A stretch of 64,000 nt of DNA from Rhabdornis inornatus (lineage: Eukaryota > Chordata > Aves > Passeriformes > Rhabdornithidae): assembly GCA_013397075.1 (NCBI GenBank), contig VWZS01003477.1, positions 1,240,001-1,304,000 of the forward strand, given 5' to 3'. Below are positions 15,201 through 26,154 of this stretch, piece by piece. The notes below the pieces were generated by a model. That model was not told where the DNA came from. It made no database searches and worked only from the letters and a program-made list of their open reading frames with translations. The translations under genes and the position numbers were made by a program. Positions within the stretch are counted from its first letter, which is position 1, and each line of letters begins with the position of its first letter.

Positions 15201-18200
15201 GGAAATAAAAACCTGAACCCAAGTTTAATACTGGACACCTAAATACAAATACACATACGAGCAATGACATCTCTTGCACTATGCATTGGTGGTTATCATT
15301 AGGTTAAAGACAAAACAAGGTGGCAGGGGTGTGGGTGTGCATTGAAAATACCAATTGCATACCCTGGAAAACAGGTAACTTCCAGTTCTGCTAGCCTAAG
15401 GGAAATATCATTAAATAACTAATCCTACATAAGGTGGACAAATCCACCATGTTTCAAAACACAGCCAACGTTTCCTCTTGAGTTATGCCAGAACTGAGCC
15501 ACCACATACCTGACTTTCTACTGCTGTTTGAGGAGGTATGATCATAGGAACCTATACAGTTTATATGGGAAAGCTGTAAGACTGGGGGGGCTGATGGAGT
15601 GGTGGTGGTGTTTTTCAATAAATTTGTATGAGCGCCATCATGGAAAGAAATGAACCCATAACACTTTAATGACAGTGCTCCCTTTTAGCTTGGAATAAAA
15701 CTTCTTTCATCTTTTCACCAGCTGAATGGTGCTCTTCTGGTTCACCACATTAACAAAGAATTGCAGAAAAGGTGGTGAAATCCTTCCCATAAGCCCAGCC
15801 TGAACTTTGGGACCAGGTACCATGTGCTGCATGCATGGCAGCCCTTAAAAGCAAGGTAAACAATTCACTTTAAACCAGTGCAAGGATTTAATAATAAAAA
15901 CCTCTATTTTCTTTGAGAATTACTGCATTTTCTCCAAATGAAGCACTACCAAAATCAGTTTGCGTTGTCTTTACTGTAAAGTTTGAGAGATCCAAATCTT
16001 AATTTATTAATACACAAAGGAGGTGGGGAAGGGAGGAAAACCCCGCTGAAGTAATGAGAACTGCAAGCAAGTAGCTGCCAATGTTACAAATCTGCACAAA
16101 CTGGCTGTGCAGGACTCCAGGCACAGCGCCTGAAAAATACTTGCCACACACCTTTACTTACAGCAGAAACTCTGCATCAGTCTAGAGGTCAGAACAGCTG
16201 ATTGTACAGACAGAAAAGGAAAACCATACATGAAATGACCAAGTAATTACTATGTAAGCAGTATCGGATCATCACACAGAAGCCTCACAGACAAATGGGA
16301 TTTTAAGCTGACTTTTAAAAATGCCAATTAATAGAAGCATTTCAAACCAGAACTTGTCTGCACAACTTTTGCAGGGATGTAACTGCAGTATTTGTCTTAT
16401 ATCAATGTCTTAAAACCTCAGCCTTCAAGCATTTAAACCATATTAAAGCTATTTAATATGTACTAAAACAACTAACTAAGGTGCATTTTTCCATCAGCTT
16501 CAGGGGCTCCTTCAGTTCCACAGATGACCTGGTATTCCCTGTCTACCTAAGTACATGAAGTATGGGATATTATCTTGAGATATCAAAGTATTAATCTTAA
16601 CAAGAAAATCCCTGATACATAAAAATAGTACATAAAATGTGGACATGCCTAAATTTACTATAAGACTTCAAGTGATTACCAAATGCTTCATGGCAGAGCA
16701 CATACTGAGGATCTCTCAACACAGGAAAATCCATGGGTTGAGCATAGCTGACAACTGGAAGAATATCATGTTAGCAGTAAAGCATAACATATACTTGTGC
16801 TGTTCTGAACAGCTCACATCTGGGCATCCACTTAACAGCTACAGGCTGATGCAGGATACTTGTGACTTGCTGTGCATGTTCTTGGTTCTTCTGATAAGTT
16901 TCCTAATTTCAGAGCTTTTGCAGACGTTTCAAAATGCATGATGTGAATGTGAAAAGCAGCTCCCTCTCCACACTCCTCACAGGAAAGCTACCAGCTCCTC
17001 ACCCAGCCAAGAGTGTTACAACCACTGGCAATTAGCACCTTGGTTTACTCATAAGCCAGATCAGATGTGCTTGTGAGCTTTTGAAGAAACACATTTCAGA
17101 CATTGGCTCATTCTTCATTCTAACTGCTCTCCAGATGGTGCAATACCTAATAGCTGGAATGGGCAGGTGTACAACTACCTACCAACAGAGATGCTGTATA
17201 CCCGGCCAAGAGTGGAGGCACAGACAGGAGCACACACCCCACGTCTTCCTTTCATTCATACCTGTCCTCCTCACGTCTCACTTAAGCCACTGACTGAATG
17301 AGCTGCTTTAGACGTCAGTAAGACAACGCGGACACTTTTATTAACAGCAAATGTAAGAACTCAACCAAATCTTAACTGCATTTCTCATGAGGGCAAACAA
17401 CAATTTACAGCATTCCTATCAGGTGATGCATGGTTCATTGCCCCTCACTGAAGAACTTCCTTGTGTAGATTTAAGTGTCTCGTTGCACCTATCACCAGCT
17501 GACATACAAAGCAGGTAAAATCACCTTCCCATTAGTTCATTGTTTAACACTTGCCTTTTGGAAAGAGATTATATAAAGTTTGTGAATATACATGAGTGCA
17601 AGTTGGTGATGCCCCACTGACATCCTCTATCTTACATTTGAAAGGCCCAATAAAGAATGAAATGTTGGAAACACATTTATGGGAAAATCAAAAAAGATTC
17701 CTCACTCTAGATGCACCTGTTCAAACAAGTAAAGAACTTGTGCTTTGCTTTGCCAAGGGAAGTGGAAGATGCTTTAATCAGCCCAACCACAGCAGTCAAA
17801 AGCTCAAGACCAGCCATCCAACTGTCTGCAGGTCTTTCAGGCAAGCTTTTACCACATACACTCAGCTTTGTCCTAACTCAGAGTGATTTATAATTAACTT
17901 ATGTCTGAAACTGACTGCAAAGGAGGAGAAAGTACTGAGATGCAGAGAAATATTATACTGAGACACCTCAAATAGCACTCAGTAAGACTAAACTGCTCTA
18001 GTGCAGCCTGTGACAGAGTTAACTTTGGAAACACACACTCATAACAACTGCAATCTTTCCGTAGCCATCCATATGTGAGATGTAAAGGTGGCTTACATCT
18101 TGCTTTTGGAGTAAAATTCTGTCTCAAAAGATACAGCAAAATGTTTCTCAGGATATTCCTCATCTACAAATAACTTGTTATGACTGCACAACAAAGTCTT

Positions 18201-19367
18201 TAATGAAGACCATCATGAAAAACAGAGCCTGTTATATAATAGTTTTAATTTAAGACGGACTTAAAAGAAGGGAAAGTTGTGGTGAAACTGAGATTAAGCA
18301 GTAGGTAGGCACAGAGTTGATATTAAAACCAGAAATAACTCACTTGTATGCACAGCAGCTTTTCTGAAATCCTAGCCTCAACATCTCTGCCTCCAACTGC
18401 TCTTCTCTATTTTAGGCTCACTCCCAAATAGAACCATCAAACCCACTTTGATTTGAATAATTATATGTGCTACCTACGTTCACAGTACTGGGGCTATCCA
18501 TACACCCTGCACTTGCTCATGGTTTAAAGACACTGCTTGCTTCGGTGTCCCTCAGAAGACCTCGAATTTCTTCTTGCAAATGTATTCCACAAGGGTTAAT
18601 AGCTAAAGAGACAGCACATGACTACATAAAAAAGGCATAAAATTAACATTGTCATTACTATACAGAATTGCTACATGACAACTGACAGATAAGCCTGGCT
18701 ATGCTTTACCTTTGTATGTGTGCACGAGGTGGGTTTGGCTTTTTTGGTTTTTTAGTCGTTGTTTGTTGTATTCATTTAAGTCTGAATAATTAATCACGGC
18801 TATGGCTCTGTCCATGCCAAGAAATATCCGGGAAAACAAGTTTTTCTTTTTCCTTTAACAAACAATCTGAGACTGGAGATACCGGGGGTGGGGGGAGGTT
18901 TTATTCGCTATATAGAAGGCAAGCTCACAGCATTCCTCTAATGAAAAGGGAAGCCACCCTCGGGGTTCTGAGTGGCGAACCACAACCTCAGAAACATTCA
19001 TTTAACCCTCGGCGAGCCGATATCCTCAAAGAGGATAGCGCGTATAAACGGAATTAGATTCAGACTGCCCAAAGAGACTGAGGAGCCTCCCTGCCTGGAG
19101 ATACTCAAGACCCATCCGGCCACAATCCAGTGCCACGTGCTCTAGGACAGACCCTGTCCGAGCAGGCAGGCTGGACCAGACGGCCAATGACTGTGGTCCC
19201 TTCCAAGCCTGCCCATTCCGTGATTCTGTGAATGACAACCCTCAGCTCCTCCCTCAGAGAAAGGAGTTTGTTCTCCCGGGCCCGGACCCGAGCGCAGCCC
19301 CGAGCGAACCGGCGCCCCTCAGGCTCGCGCGCCCCCCGCCGCTCCCCGCCCCCACTCACGGCTCCAT
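131..19367 (-). CDS. TMEM181: TMEM181, 5' 14 coding exons (gene continues past the left edge)
   Basis: Multi-pass membrane protein (also called GPR178) of the Wntless/GPR180-like group with a lumenal GOLD-like domain and seven C-terminal helices; cell-surface or secretory-pathway location is family knowledge and its biochemical role is poorly known. Minus-strand exons, rightmost first: 19360-19367, 14546-14649, 10577-10632, 9219-9309, 8535-8653, 7376-7495, 5366-5446, 4305-4404, 3460-3590, 2758-2849, 1673-1730, 953-1055, 808-859, 131-213. They sum to 1198 nt, about 400 residues, with one open frame and compatible phases at all 13 junctions. Residues 16-37 form a signal anchor or first helix. 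The lumenal part carries sequons NNS, NLS, NVT, NRT, NYT and NIT. Hydrophobic helices follow from about residue 177. The 3' coding exons are outside. The protein closely matches TMEM181 as I remember it, and it lies next to TULP4 as in mammals. Exact splice sites are inferred from consensus and phase. Confidence 0.95.
808..859 (-). CDS. TMEM181: TMEM181 exon 13
   Basis: A 52-nt exon, residues 355-372, D-L-R-L-K-F-L-T-A-L-T-F-V-V-L-V-I, a further membrane helix. The acceptor is TTTTTCAG and the donor GTAAGG. It ends in phase 2. Confidence 0.92.
953..1055 (-). CDS. TMEM181: TMEM181 exon 12
   Basis: Residues 321-355. G-M-K-I-F-F-L-V-V is followed by a helix and the conserved L-I-V-R-A-C-S-E-L-R-N-M-P-Y-V. 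The acceptor is TTATAG and the donor GTAAGG. It ends in phase 1. Confidence 0.94.
1673..1730 (-). CDS. TMEM181: TMEM181 exon 11
   Basis: A 58-nt exon, residues 301-320, for the loop V-N-E-V-H-D-P-T-Y-Q-Y-R-V-D-T-G-N-F-Q. The acceptor is TTTTCTAG and the donor GTAAGT. It ends in phase 0. Confidence 0.92.
2758..2849 (-). CDS. TMEM181: TMEM181 exon 10
   Basis: Residues 271-301. G-E-R-K-C-L-T-F-Y-L-P-K-F is followed by a membrane helix ending in L-G-I-W-Q-T. The acceptor is TTAACAG and the donor GTAAGT. It ends in phase 2. Confidence 0.94.
3460..3590 (-). CDS. TMEM181: TMEM181 exon 9
   Basis: Residues 227-270, from D-P-F-F-P-L-S-F through S-L-F-L-C-A-L-L-L-F-W-L-C-V-Y-H-G-I-R-V-Q, spanning a short re-entrant-like segment and one membrane helix. 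The acceptor is GCTACAG and the donor GTAAGAG. Confidence 0.94.
4305..4404 (-). CDS. TMEM181: TMEM181 exon 8
   Basis: Residues 194-227. C-L-F-A-H-S-L-R-K-F is followed by the loop R-D-W-G-I-E-Q-K-W-M and a leucine-rich helix. The acceptor is TTATAG. The donor is GTACTT, slightly off consensus. It ends in phase 1, with a split Asp codon shared with exon 9. Confidence 0.93.
4914..5185 (-). repeat. CR1 retrotransposon 3' fragment
   Basis: The plus strand begins with AATCATAGCATAATTTAG and continues with GGGACCTCTGGAGGTCAT, the antisense of the CR1 3' end (terminal octamer-type repeat plus the downstream UTR). It therefore lies on the minus strand, in the same sense as TMEM181, in the intron between exons 7 and 8. 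It is moderately diverged; its far end is approximate. Confidence 0.75.
5366..5446 (-). CDS. TMEM181: TMEM181 exon 7
   Basis: A 27-codon exon, residues 167-193. W-K-T-Y-N-P leads into F-R-F-V-F-V-V-L-T-F, the start of the first helix of the seven-helix bundle. The acceptor is CTTGTAG and the donor GTAAGA. Confidence 0.93.
7376..7495 (-). CDS. TMEM181: TMEM181 exon 6
   Basis: Exactly 40 codons, residues 127-166, containing the highly conserved S-E-I-I-V-A-H-L-G-Y-L-N-Y-T-Q-Y core of the lumenal domain and two sequons (NYT, NIT). The acceptor is TTCACAG and the donor GTAAGT; both boundaries are phase 0. Confidence 0.94.
8535..8653 (-). CDS. TMEM181: TMEM181 exon 5
   Basis: Residues 87-126, with N-V-T and N-R-T sequons and the conserved block V-H-N-R-T-R-L-L-S-C-A. 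The acceptor is TTCCAG. The donor GTACGC is a weaker match to consensus than the other donors, but it keeps the frame (phase 0) and homology resumes exactly at exon 6. Confidence 0.9.
9219..9309 (-). CDS. TMEM181: TMEM181 exon 4
   Basis: Residues 57-87, including the strongly conserved block L-S-T-Y-N-Q-Q-L-W-L-T-C-V-V-E-L. The acceptor is a T-rich tract with GCAG; the donor is GTGAGA. It carries an N-L-S sequon. Part of the extracellular/lumenal GOLD-like domain. Confidence 0.93.
10577..10632 (-). CDS. TMEM181: TMEM181 exon 3
   Basis: A 56-nt exon for P-N-V-I-E-T-S...L-N-N-S-L-K, residues 38-56, at the start of the lumenal domain, with one N-N-S sequon. The acceptor is TGTGTAG and the donor GTAAGA. 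The phases fit both neighbours. Confidence 0.9.
10633..14545 (-). other. TMEM181 intron 2
   Basis: A 3.9 kb intron holding a CR1 fragment near 11.05-11.2 kb and a short TCTA/TATA microsatellite-like run near 10.97-11.0 kb. A moderately GC-rich stretch at about 13466-13690 has no family I can name. No coding exon was seen. Confidence 0.7.
11050..11215 (-). repeat. CR1 fragment (antisense on plus strand)
   Basis: The phrases TTAGATCAGGTTGCTGAGG and CTAAGTGGAATTTCTTGTG on the plus strand match antisense CR1 just inside the 3' end. The terminal repeat itself is not clear, so this is a partial, diverged copy in the TMEM181 intron between exons 2 and 3. Confidence 0.65.
14546..14649 (-). CDS. TMEM181: TMEM181 exon 2 (signal anchor / TM1)
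   Basis: Encodes residues about 3-38, with a basic stretch (S-K-R-H) followed by about 22 hydrophobic residues typical of a signal anchor. The acceptor is TGTAG before GCTGG; the donor is GTAAGG after GGAATAGCAG. It ends in phase 1 and joins to exon 3 through a split Gly codon. Confidence 0.93.
14650..19359 (-). other. TMEM181 intron 1
   Basis: A 4.7 kb intron separating the 8-nt coding start from the signal-anchor exon. Apart from a CR1 fragment at its 5' end (about 19063-19232) I see only AT-rich, non-coding sequence and no conserved exon. Confidence 0.8.
19063..19232 (+). repeat. CR1 3' end, plus orientation, beside TMEM181 exon 1
   Basis: The plus strand reads CTGCCCAAAGAGACTGAGGA, then GGTCCCTTCCAAGCCTGCCC, and ends CCGTGATTCTGTGA, the sense CR1 3' UTR and terminal repeat. 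Its 3' end lies about 120 bp from the exon 1 donor, on the intron 1 side of the CpG island. Confidence 0.75.
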
Positions 19368-19610
19368 CGCGGCGCCGCGCGCGCGCTGCCGGCACCCTCT
19401 CCGCGCGCCGCCGTGGCACAGCCGGCGCCGCGCGACGCCTTCCGCGTGCGTCACCGCGCGGCCGCCACGCGGCCCCACACACGTCACGGGCCCCGCCGCG
19501 CCCCGGCCGCGGGGGAGCTGAGGGGAGGGGCGGGGGAGCTACGGCGAGCCGGAGGGGATACGCGGCCGCGCTGCACTTGGGCGGCGGGAGGGCACCGGCT
19601 TGTTTTTGCT
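19250..19610 (-). promoter_or_regulatory. TMEM181: CpG-island promoter and 5' UTR of TMEM181
   Basis: This stretch is extremely GC- and CpG-rich, with no TATA box seen, and contains the start codon at 19367. Two TGACG half-sites (minus strand; CGTCA at 19449-19453 and 19482-19486) could bind CREB/ATF-type factors. Transcription runs leftward. The start site is not resolvable by eye; the 5' UTR probably begins between about 19400 and 19550. Confidence 0.75.
19360..19367 (-). CDS. TMEM181: TMEM181 coding exon 1 (start codon, 8 nt)
   Basis: ATGGAGCC followed by a perfect GTGAGT donor (19354-19359) inside a CpG island. Joined to the next exon it reads M-E-P-L-A-P-M-R-L-Y. This ATG is the first one in frame; the frame stays open upstream through GC-rich DNA without another in-frame ATG that I could see. 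A downstream ATG (residue 7) is an alternative start. The human record, as I recall it, has a longer N-terminus that is not evident here. Confidence 0.8.
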
Positions 19611-19647
19611 GAGCCGGCCTGCAGCGCCAGCACATAGCTGCTGGTTC

Positions 19648-20418
19648 AAAATCACAGTAACACAGAACCAGGGAACCAGTTAGGTTGGAAAAGACCCCCA
19701 AGATCATCGAGTCCACCGTGTCAGCTGTACCACGGCACGGTGTGCCACGTCAGTCTTTCCTTAAACACCTTGAAGGTGGTGACTTCACCACCTCCCTGGA
19801 AAACCCGTTCCATCTAATCACCCTTTCTGTGAAAAAATTCCTCTTAATGTCCAACCTGAGCCTTCTCTGGTGCAGCTTGAAGCCATTTCCTCTTGTCCTG
19901 TTGCTGGTTCCCTGGGAGACCGACCCTCACCTGGCTACAGCCTCTCTTCAGGGAGTTGTCAAGAGCAATGAGGTCTCCCCTGAGCCTCCTTTTCTCCAGA
20001 CTAAACACCCCCAGTTCCCTCAGCTGCTGCTCATCAGCCTTGTGCTCCAGACCCTTCACCAGCTTTACTGCCCTTCTCAGGACTCACTCCAGCCCCTCGA
20101 TGTCTTCCTGTAGTGAGAGGCCCAGAACTGGGCAAGCACTCGAGGTGTGGTCTCACCAGTGCTGAGTACAGGGGGACAATCACTGCCCTGATCCTGCTGG
20201 CCACACCACTGCTGATCCAGGCCAGGATGCCATTGGCCTTCTTGGCCACCTGGGCACAGCTGGCTCATGTTCAGCTGCTGACCAGCACACCCAGGTCCTT
20301 TCCCACTGGGCCACTTCCCAGCTACTCTTCCCCAAACCTACAGCACTGCACGGGGTTGTGACCAAGGTGTAGGACCCAGCGCCTGGTCTAGCTGAACCTC
20401 ATACTGTTGGTTAGGAGG
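19648..20418 (-). repeat. CR1 LINE 3' part, minus orientation, upstream of TMEM181
   Basis: The plus strand runs antisense from the CR1 3' end (AATCACAGTAACACAGAACC) through the 3' UTR into the end of ORF2. Minus-strand translation near 20.1-20.2 kb gives fragments such as V-I-V-P-L-Y-S-A-L-V-R-P-H-L-E, typical of the C-terminal reverse transcriptase region of avian CR1. The frame is broken and the copy is 5'-truncated, so it is inactive. Confidence 0.9.
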
Positions 20419-23400
20419 CCAAAGGTGTCATTGTGTTGGGATAACGGCAGTATTTTCCACATTTCCAGTGTACTTTATCAGCTTGTTCTGTAGTAGTAGC
20501 AACCATAGGTAGCAGAGGGAAAAGTAACATAAATATAAACAGAAAATACTTAGGACAGAGGAGTGCTTCTGAACCCAGTCTAAACCTGTCCATTTTAGGC
20601 AGAAGGCCCAATGTGACATATCCATGTTGAACATGCACATGTTTAGTGCCACCTGGGTTGTAAATAATTTTGTTTACCAGCTCTTTCAGTGGAATTAAAA
20701 TGCTGTCACTGCAGTCACCTCCACAAAGCTTTGTGGTATTCAAGGGATGCAATTGATGTATTGTGTTTGCAGAGAATTCAGTCAGCTCATGAACAACAGA
20801 AAATAAATCCTAGGAGTAAGTGACTACTTTAAACACACTATGTAATAAAAATCTCTAGTTCATACCTAACAGTGTTTTGTTCTTGCACAATGTTAAATAA
20901 AGTTAGATAAAATTGGATTTCTGTTCTGAATTTCTGTTAAAGGTCCTAAGATTGGGCAACAAAGATTGTCAACCTGGGTAGTGACGGCAAAGAGTAGGAA
21001 GATATAGGGGTAGCCAAACTATATTTTGTAGTCATTTTTGATAGCTCTAACATCTGCCTATAGAAAGTCAGCAATGCAATTACTAAAAAATGTGGGAATA
21101 CCTGATGTATAGTCTTGAATGAAATTCAGAGTAACTGACTTTGGTGTTTGTCATATACATAAGACAGAGCCACTTTGGGATGACCCCAGAAATGTTTAGA
21201 TAGATCAGTCAACATACAATTTAAAAATTATCTCTTCAACAGTTAAATAATTTCATTAAAAGCTTACTTAGATGATACAATGGTCTTATTGCATTTTCTT
21301 TTAAAAAGTACTTAGGATTAAGAATATTATTCATTTTATTCCATTACTCTGGGGACAGTTATGTCATTACTTGTGGCCTGTGGGACCCAGTATGACTGTT
21401 GTGTAACACCACTGAACCTAAAAACATGCTGGGAATTAATGTAGTCATTGACACTGGTATTTATCTCATCTGTGATTTACAGCACTGATGATCACTTAGT
21501 AATCTTATAAAAATAGCTGCCTTGAGAAATACATAGTACCAATTGATGAAGAAAAGAAGTCCACATATTTTAAATCAACAAGAGTTTAAATTGTAGACAA
21601 GAATTAACTGGGGGGAAGAAAATAAAGGTTTGAGTAGTCAGGACAACTTAACAAAGTAGTATCTGCTCAGAACAAGTTATCACTGCCAAGCCACAATGGT
21701 TGTTAGGTCATAGATGACTATGACATGCATTGTGTTGCTTTCAGCATACTTCATGCTTCTCCAACAAGTTCTCCCTGCCAGAAAATGATGGAATGGTGCT
21801 TACAGCATCTGTGACCATTCCCAGTGTTCTGGGAAGCATGGTTGTAGAGTTTTGACTCTCTGCAGTTACACTTCCGTTTATGTGCACACAACTGAGCTGT
21901 TCCAAGGACTGCTCCAATCACTGTGGCACTCAGGCATCTCACTAACGTGAATTTGTTGTCCTCAAACCAAAAGTATGTTCTTCTCATTGAGTAGGAAGGA
22001 AACTTGAAGCACAGAGAGACTGAGCCTTGCCAAAAGTCACTTGGAGAACAGTGTAGGTGGCAGAGCTTGAAATCCAGCTCACTTCAGCTAGCCATGGGAC
22101 CACATTTCTGTTTGCCATCTACCAACTTTCAAAGGGTTATGAATACACTATAAACATGTACATTTGCATGCTATTTTTGTGAAAAATTTTGCACTGAGTT
22201 TACAAACTAAACACTTGGAGGGCAGACACTGTGAAACTCCTCTCTCTCCACAGAGGCAGTCAGTTTCACTGCTTCTTCCAAGAAGATGCCAATCAGTTCC
22301 TTGTCTGACCTGCTCTGGGATGAAATAGTGTAAGAAGCTGCTGTCTGCCTCATCTGTTGTATGAGCTAGACAGCGTGTGATGAATGAGGCTTGTAAGAGA
22401 AGGCAGACTGAGCTATGAATAAGAGGCTGAATGCTCACTCAGCTGGGATTCTACATATACTGACCACCTTAGCACTAAAGCTGTACTTTCATGGCCAGTT
22501 TACACTTTCATAGCTCACACCTATAGCTTCAGCGACAGCAGGTGAAATCCAGCCTCTCTCTAGCTAGAGCTCTTTGAATTTTGCCAGCACTCATGTTAAT
22601 GCAGTAGGCTGGTGAATTGCATAATAGAAATCATCTGAGTTAAAGGTCACTTAGGAATCAGTTGCTCAGTCACTGTGCAGATAAAGGATTAATTGTGGGC
22701 AGATGAGGAAGAGAGCAGAAATGTGTGAGCAGGGAAATGAGAGCTAGGATGGCTTCTTTCAGCCACAGAGCCAGCTTATGGCAGCATAAAGCAATCATGA
22801 AGCTACAGTGTTAGTCTCATCCTCATCTCTCTGTTTCAAGACTTCTGGCCCTAGCTATAAACTTCACATTGGGGTCATTCAGGTTCTTCCAGTTGCCAGG
22901 ACCCTGGAAGAACAAGAGAAGGGCACCAGCTGTGGCTCAAAGCAGCCACTGAAGATCCTGCCTGGGTCAAGGCTGAATGAAGTATGAACCTTCCAGGAAT
23001 TTGACTACCGATGTCCAACAAGGTCTTGTTGACCCCATGGCTTCTCATAGACTTGCACTTTGAGCCCTGGTAGAAGACTTTCAGGTGTGAAGAAATGTAT
23101 ATTTTCTCACAACAGCCTTCTCTGGCAGCTTCAAGTTTCTTCTCTGAAGCACACAGGTAGTAGCTCTCTAAGGAAAAATGAACAGCTTCTCCTTATTGCT
23201 GAGTCAAATGATGTGGTATTCTCTGGTCTTTTTGCCAAAGGAGCAGAACCACAGCCAATGAAATTTTCCCACATGGTTTGAAGATTGTCTATGTAACATC
23301 AAGCATTAATTAAAGATGCAAGTTTAAAAATACTTTTTGTGATGTCCTATATATAGGGGGTTTTTTTATGTACAAAATGTCGTATTATTACACGATAGGA

Positions 23401-25959
23401 GTTTAAAATTTATCCCTTGTTTAAAGCAGGGCAGATTGTAGGTCATTTATCTCAGTCTCTGGGTATTATTACTAAATTCAGCATCAACACTGTGCTTCCC
23501 TGTATAAGCTGATTGGCCAGCCAGTGGGATGTGTTCATTAGCCTAGAAATTGATTTTTCAGGAATGCCATGTTGCAGTTATGCAACTCTGATGACAGACC
23601 ACAATTTGGCCACCCTCCTTCTCTCTCCTGGCTATCAGACAGGCACTTCAATTCCTATCAAAATGTTTCCAGCAAGCTGAACTCTTCAACATCAGCTACG
23701 TGATAGAGTTATGAAATTCCCACTGAAAAACATCTGTCAGCTGATTGGGAAGCCTGGTGTCATCTGGTAAGCTTTGGTATCTCACTGGTAGCATGTCAAA
23801 GAGATAAAAATGTGTTTTAGTAACATTGCTACTAAGCTCTTTTCATACCAATAGTCTGCTCAAAATGGCTTTGAGAAGCAAGGGAGTTGTCATCTGCCAG
23901 CCCTCTGCGAGCTCTCTCTGCCCTGCCATCCCAGCCAGGAGGCATGCTAAAGCAGGAAGGAACATATTGGAGTGGGAGGGGGAGACACCAGGAAAATGAA
24001 CAAACTGTTCATTCAAGGGGCTTGTTTGGAGCAATTTTTCAGAGGTACAAATTAAAGCAGTCCAGAATTTGTTGCAATAAATCTGATGTGCTTTATGGCA
24101 GTCCACACAACCCATAGGAGAGGGTAACACTTTTTCTCCTCTGCCTTCTCTGAGCTTATCTACTGCACCAAGCACTGTGTGGTGTACCACAGACTAATCT
24201 TCTGTGCACTGAGTCCAGCCCAAACTTGTGCTTGGGTTACCAATGAGCTTATTGAATATCACACCTACTAGTCTGTAAATACACACTCTCTTTGACAAGC
24301 ACACCATGCAGTGCCATGTCTGCCTTAGGGAACCCCTAACCTAGACAGATGGGGTCCATTACTGTGCTGAGCCATGGCTAGCCCTGATTTTTCAGTCTCT
24401 CCCAGATGATTGAGTGAAGTAGCTCTTGCTCATGGGGAAATACACCAGGAGGCACAAGGTACAGACTGTTCTGGGCTATTGGGAAGAAAAAACTCACTAA
24501 CGTGGACACCCCTCCATCTCTATAGTGTGAATGAGTGCCCTGGGACTCTGCAGAGTGAGGATGACTTAAGTTGGGATGGTCAAGGAGTCTGCCCGCCTTA
24601 GCTGTGCCCCGTGTCCAGAGAACAGGGTGCTCACAGAAAGCTGCTGGACCATATGTTCAAGAGCACTGTGCATTAAAGGAAAACATTGACAAAACCCGTC
24701 ACTAAAGTGGGATGGCCTTGGAGCTGAATCAGAAATTACTCAGCCATCCACAACAAGAAAGGATATTTACTTGGGATTACAGCTCTGTCAGCCATCTCTG
24801 AGCTAGGTCATCCCCTTGTATTGAGTCCTTTGCCACTAAAAATAAGCACATACTGCACAGCTTACAGCAAGCACTCCTGAGTCAAGGGTCACAAAGGGGA
24901 CTGACTGACTGGTGTTTTTTCCATTTCTGTATCAGCTCTGCTCCAAAGCTTTCCAGTTTTGTGTTTTCTGGTTGGCAGTAGGTATCAACAGTATATCCCA
25001 GAGTGTGCTTATTAATAACATGACCAAACGTCCTGGGTTAAAACAAAGAGGGACAAGAGGATCATGAATCTAATTCTTCTGGTAAGTGAGAGTTGCCTGT
25101 AAGAAGAATGCATAGTAGCATCAAGGATCCCTCCTCCACACCAAGAATCTAAAAAGCAAGGTGCCATTGCTACATCCATCCATAGTGCTGAAGGGAAACA
25201 CTCGCCAGAGCAGCACCTATGCAATGGCAGTAACAGAAATTCACTTTACACCAGGCCACTTAGGTTAAGATCTTGGGAATGCAGAGAAGTACTAGCATGA
25301 CTTGTAAGTCAGGAAATATTATTTCCATGCTAAGAGTCCAGTATTACTCCATTTCATTCTAGATGACTGGCAGCTGATACTTCTTGGGGGTATTGTCACT
25401 GAAGAGAGGGCAATCTAGCAGTAACTGTACAAGCTCATTTGATTCACTGTGGTAGCATCTTTTCAATGCAGGAAGTCCCTCCATACACTTTTAAGGTCAT
25501 AAAAATGAATTAATTACAGTTTATCTTGGAGAGCTCAAGATTCTTCTGGAAATAAAGCTGAACAAATGCCTCTCCCACGACCTCTTATTTGTTAATTCCA
25601 CAGGTTAATGTCTCCCCTCTTTCTCCATTCTAGTGCCAATATTTCTTATCATGCTGCTAGATGCACACAGGTACATTTACATCGCTCCTTATCACCTCCC
25701 GTGGCTTCTCACACCACGCTCAAGTGCAAGGAGCCACTGTTTTGCCAGGAAAGACTGTGGTTTTATTAGACTCTGCCAAGCTGTCAGGCAGTGTTTCCAA
25801 GCTCTGTGACTCTGTAGTCTTTGATGTTGTGAATAATGAGACAAATTCAATCGAATGGACCACCTGCCCCTTCACTGAGAAAAAACACATACTGAAGTCA
25901 AATAACTTAAGCAGAACAGCTGGGGTACTGTGCAGAAGCAGACTGCCCAGATGCACAGT
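20419..25959. other. Intergenic DNA upstream of TMEM181
   Basis: About 5.5 kb of AT-rich sequence with scattered short ORFs in all frames. None has recognisable protein similarity or splice context. I see no clear repeat or RNA gene here. Confidence 0.6.
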
Positions 25960-26154
25960 AAAGTAGAGCTGGACAAGACCTTACAAGGTACCTCATCTTT
26001 CCTTCTGTCTTAGGACAGCACCTGCCAGATATAAGACTTTCCTGGCATGTATTTGTCAGAAGTTTTTAAAACCCTTCAGTGATGGAGATGCTGGGGTCTT
26101 TCTGGATAATCCTTTCCTGTAGTGTTTTCCCATCTTTCCCATTCAGATTTTTTT

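Noticed and set aside
19105..19716. 203-codon minus-strand ORF covering the TMEM181 promoter
   Set aside because: It is an artefact of GC-rich sequence lacking stop codons. It runs in a different frame from the TMEM181 start and begins in CR1 tail sequence.
19685..20268. Several ORFs of 60-140 codons upstream of TMEM181
   Set aside because: All lie within the degraded CR1 copy. Only the minus frame holds reverse-transcriptase remnants, and it is broken.
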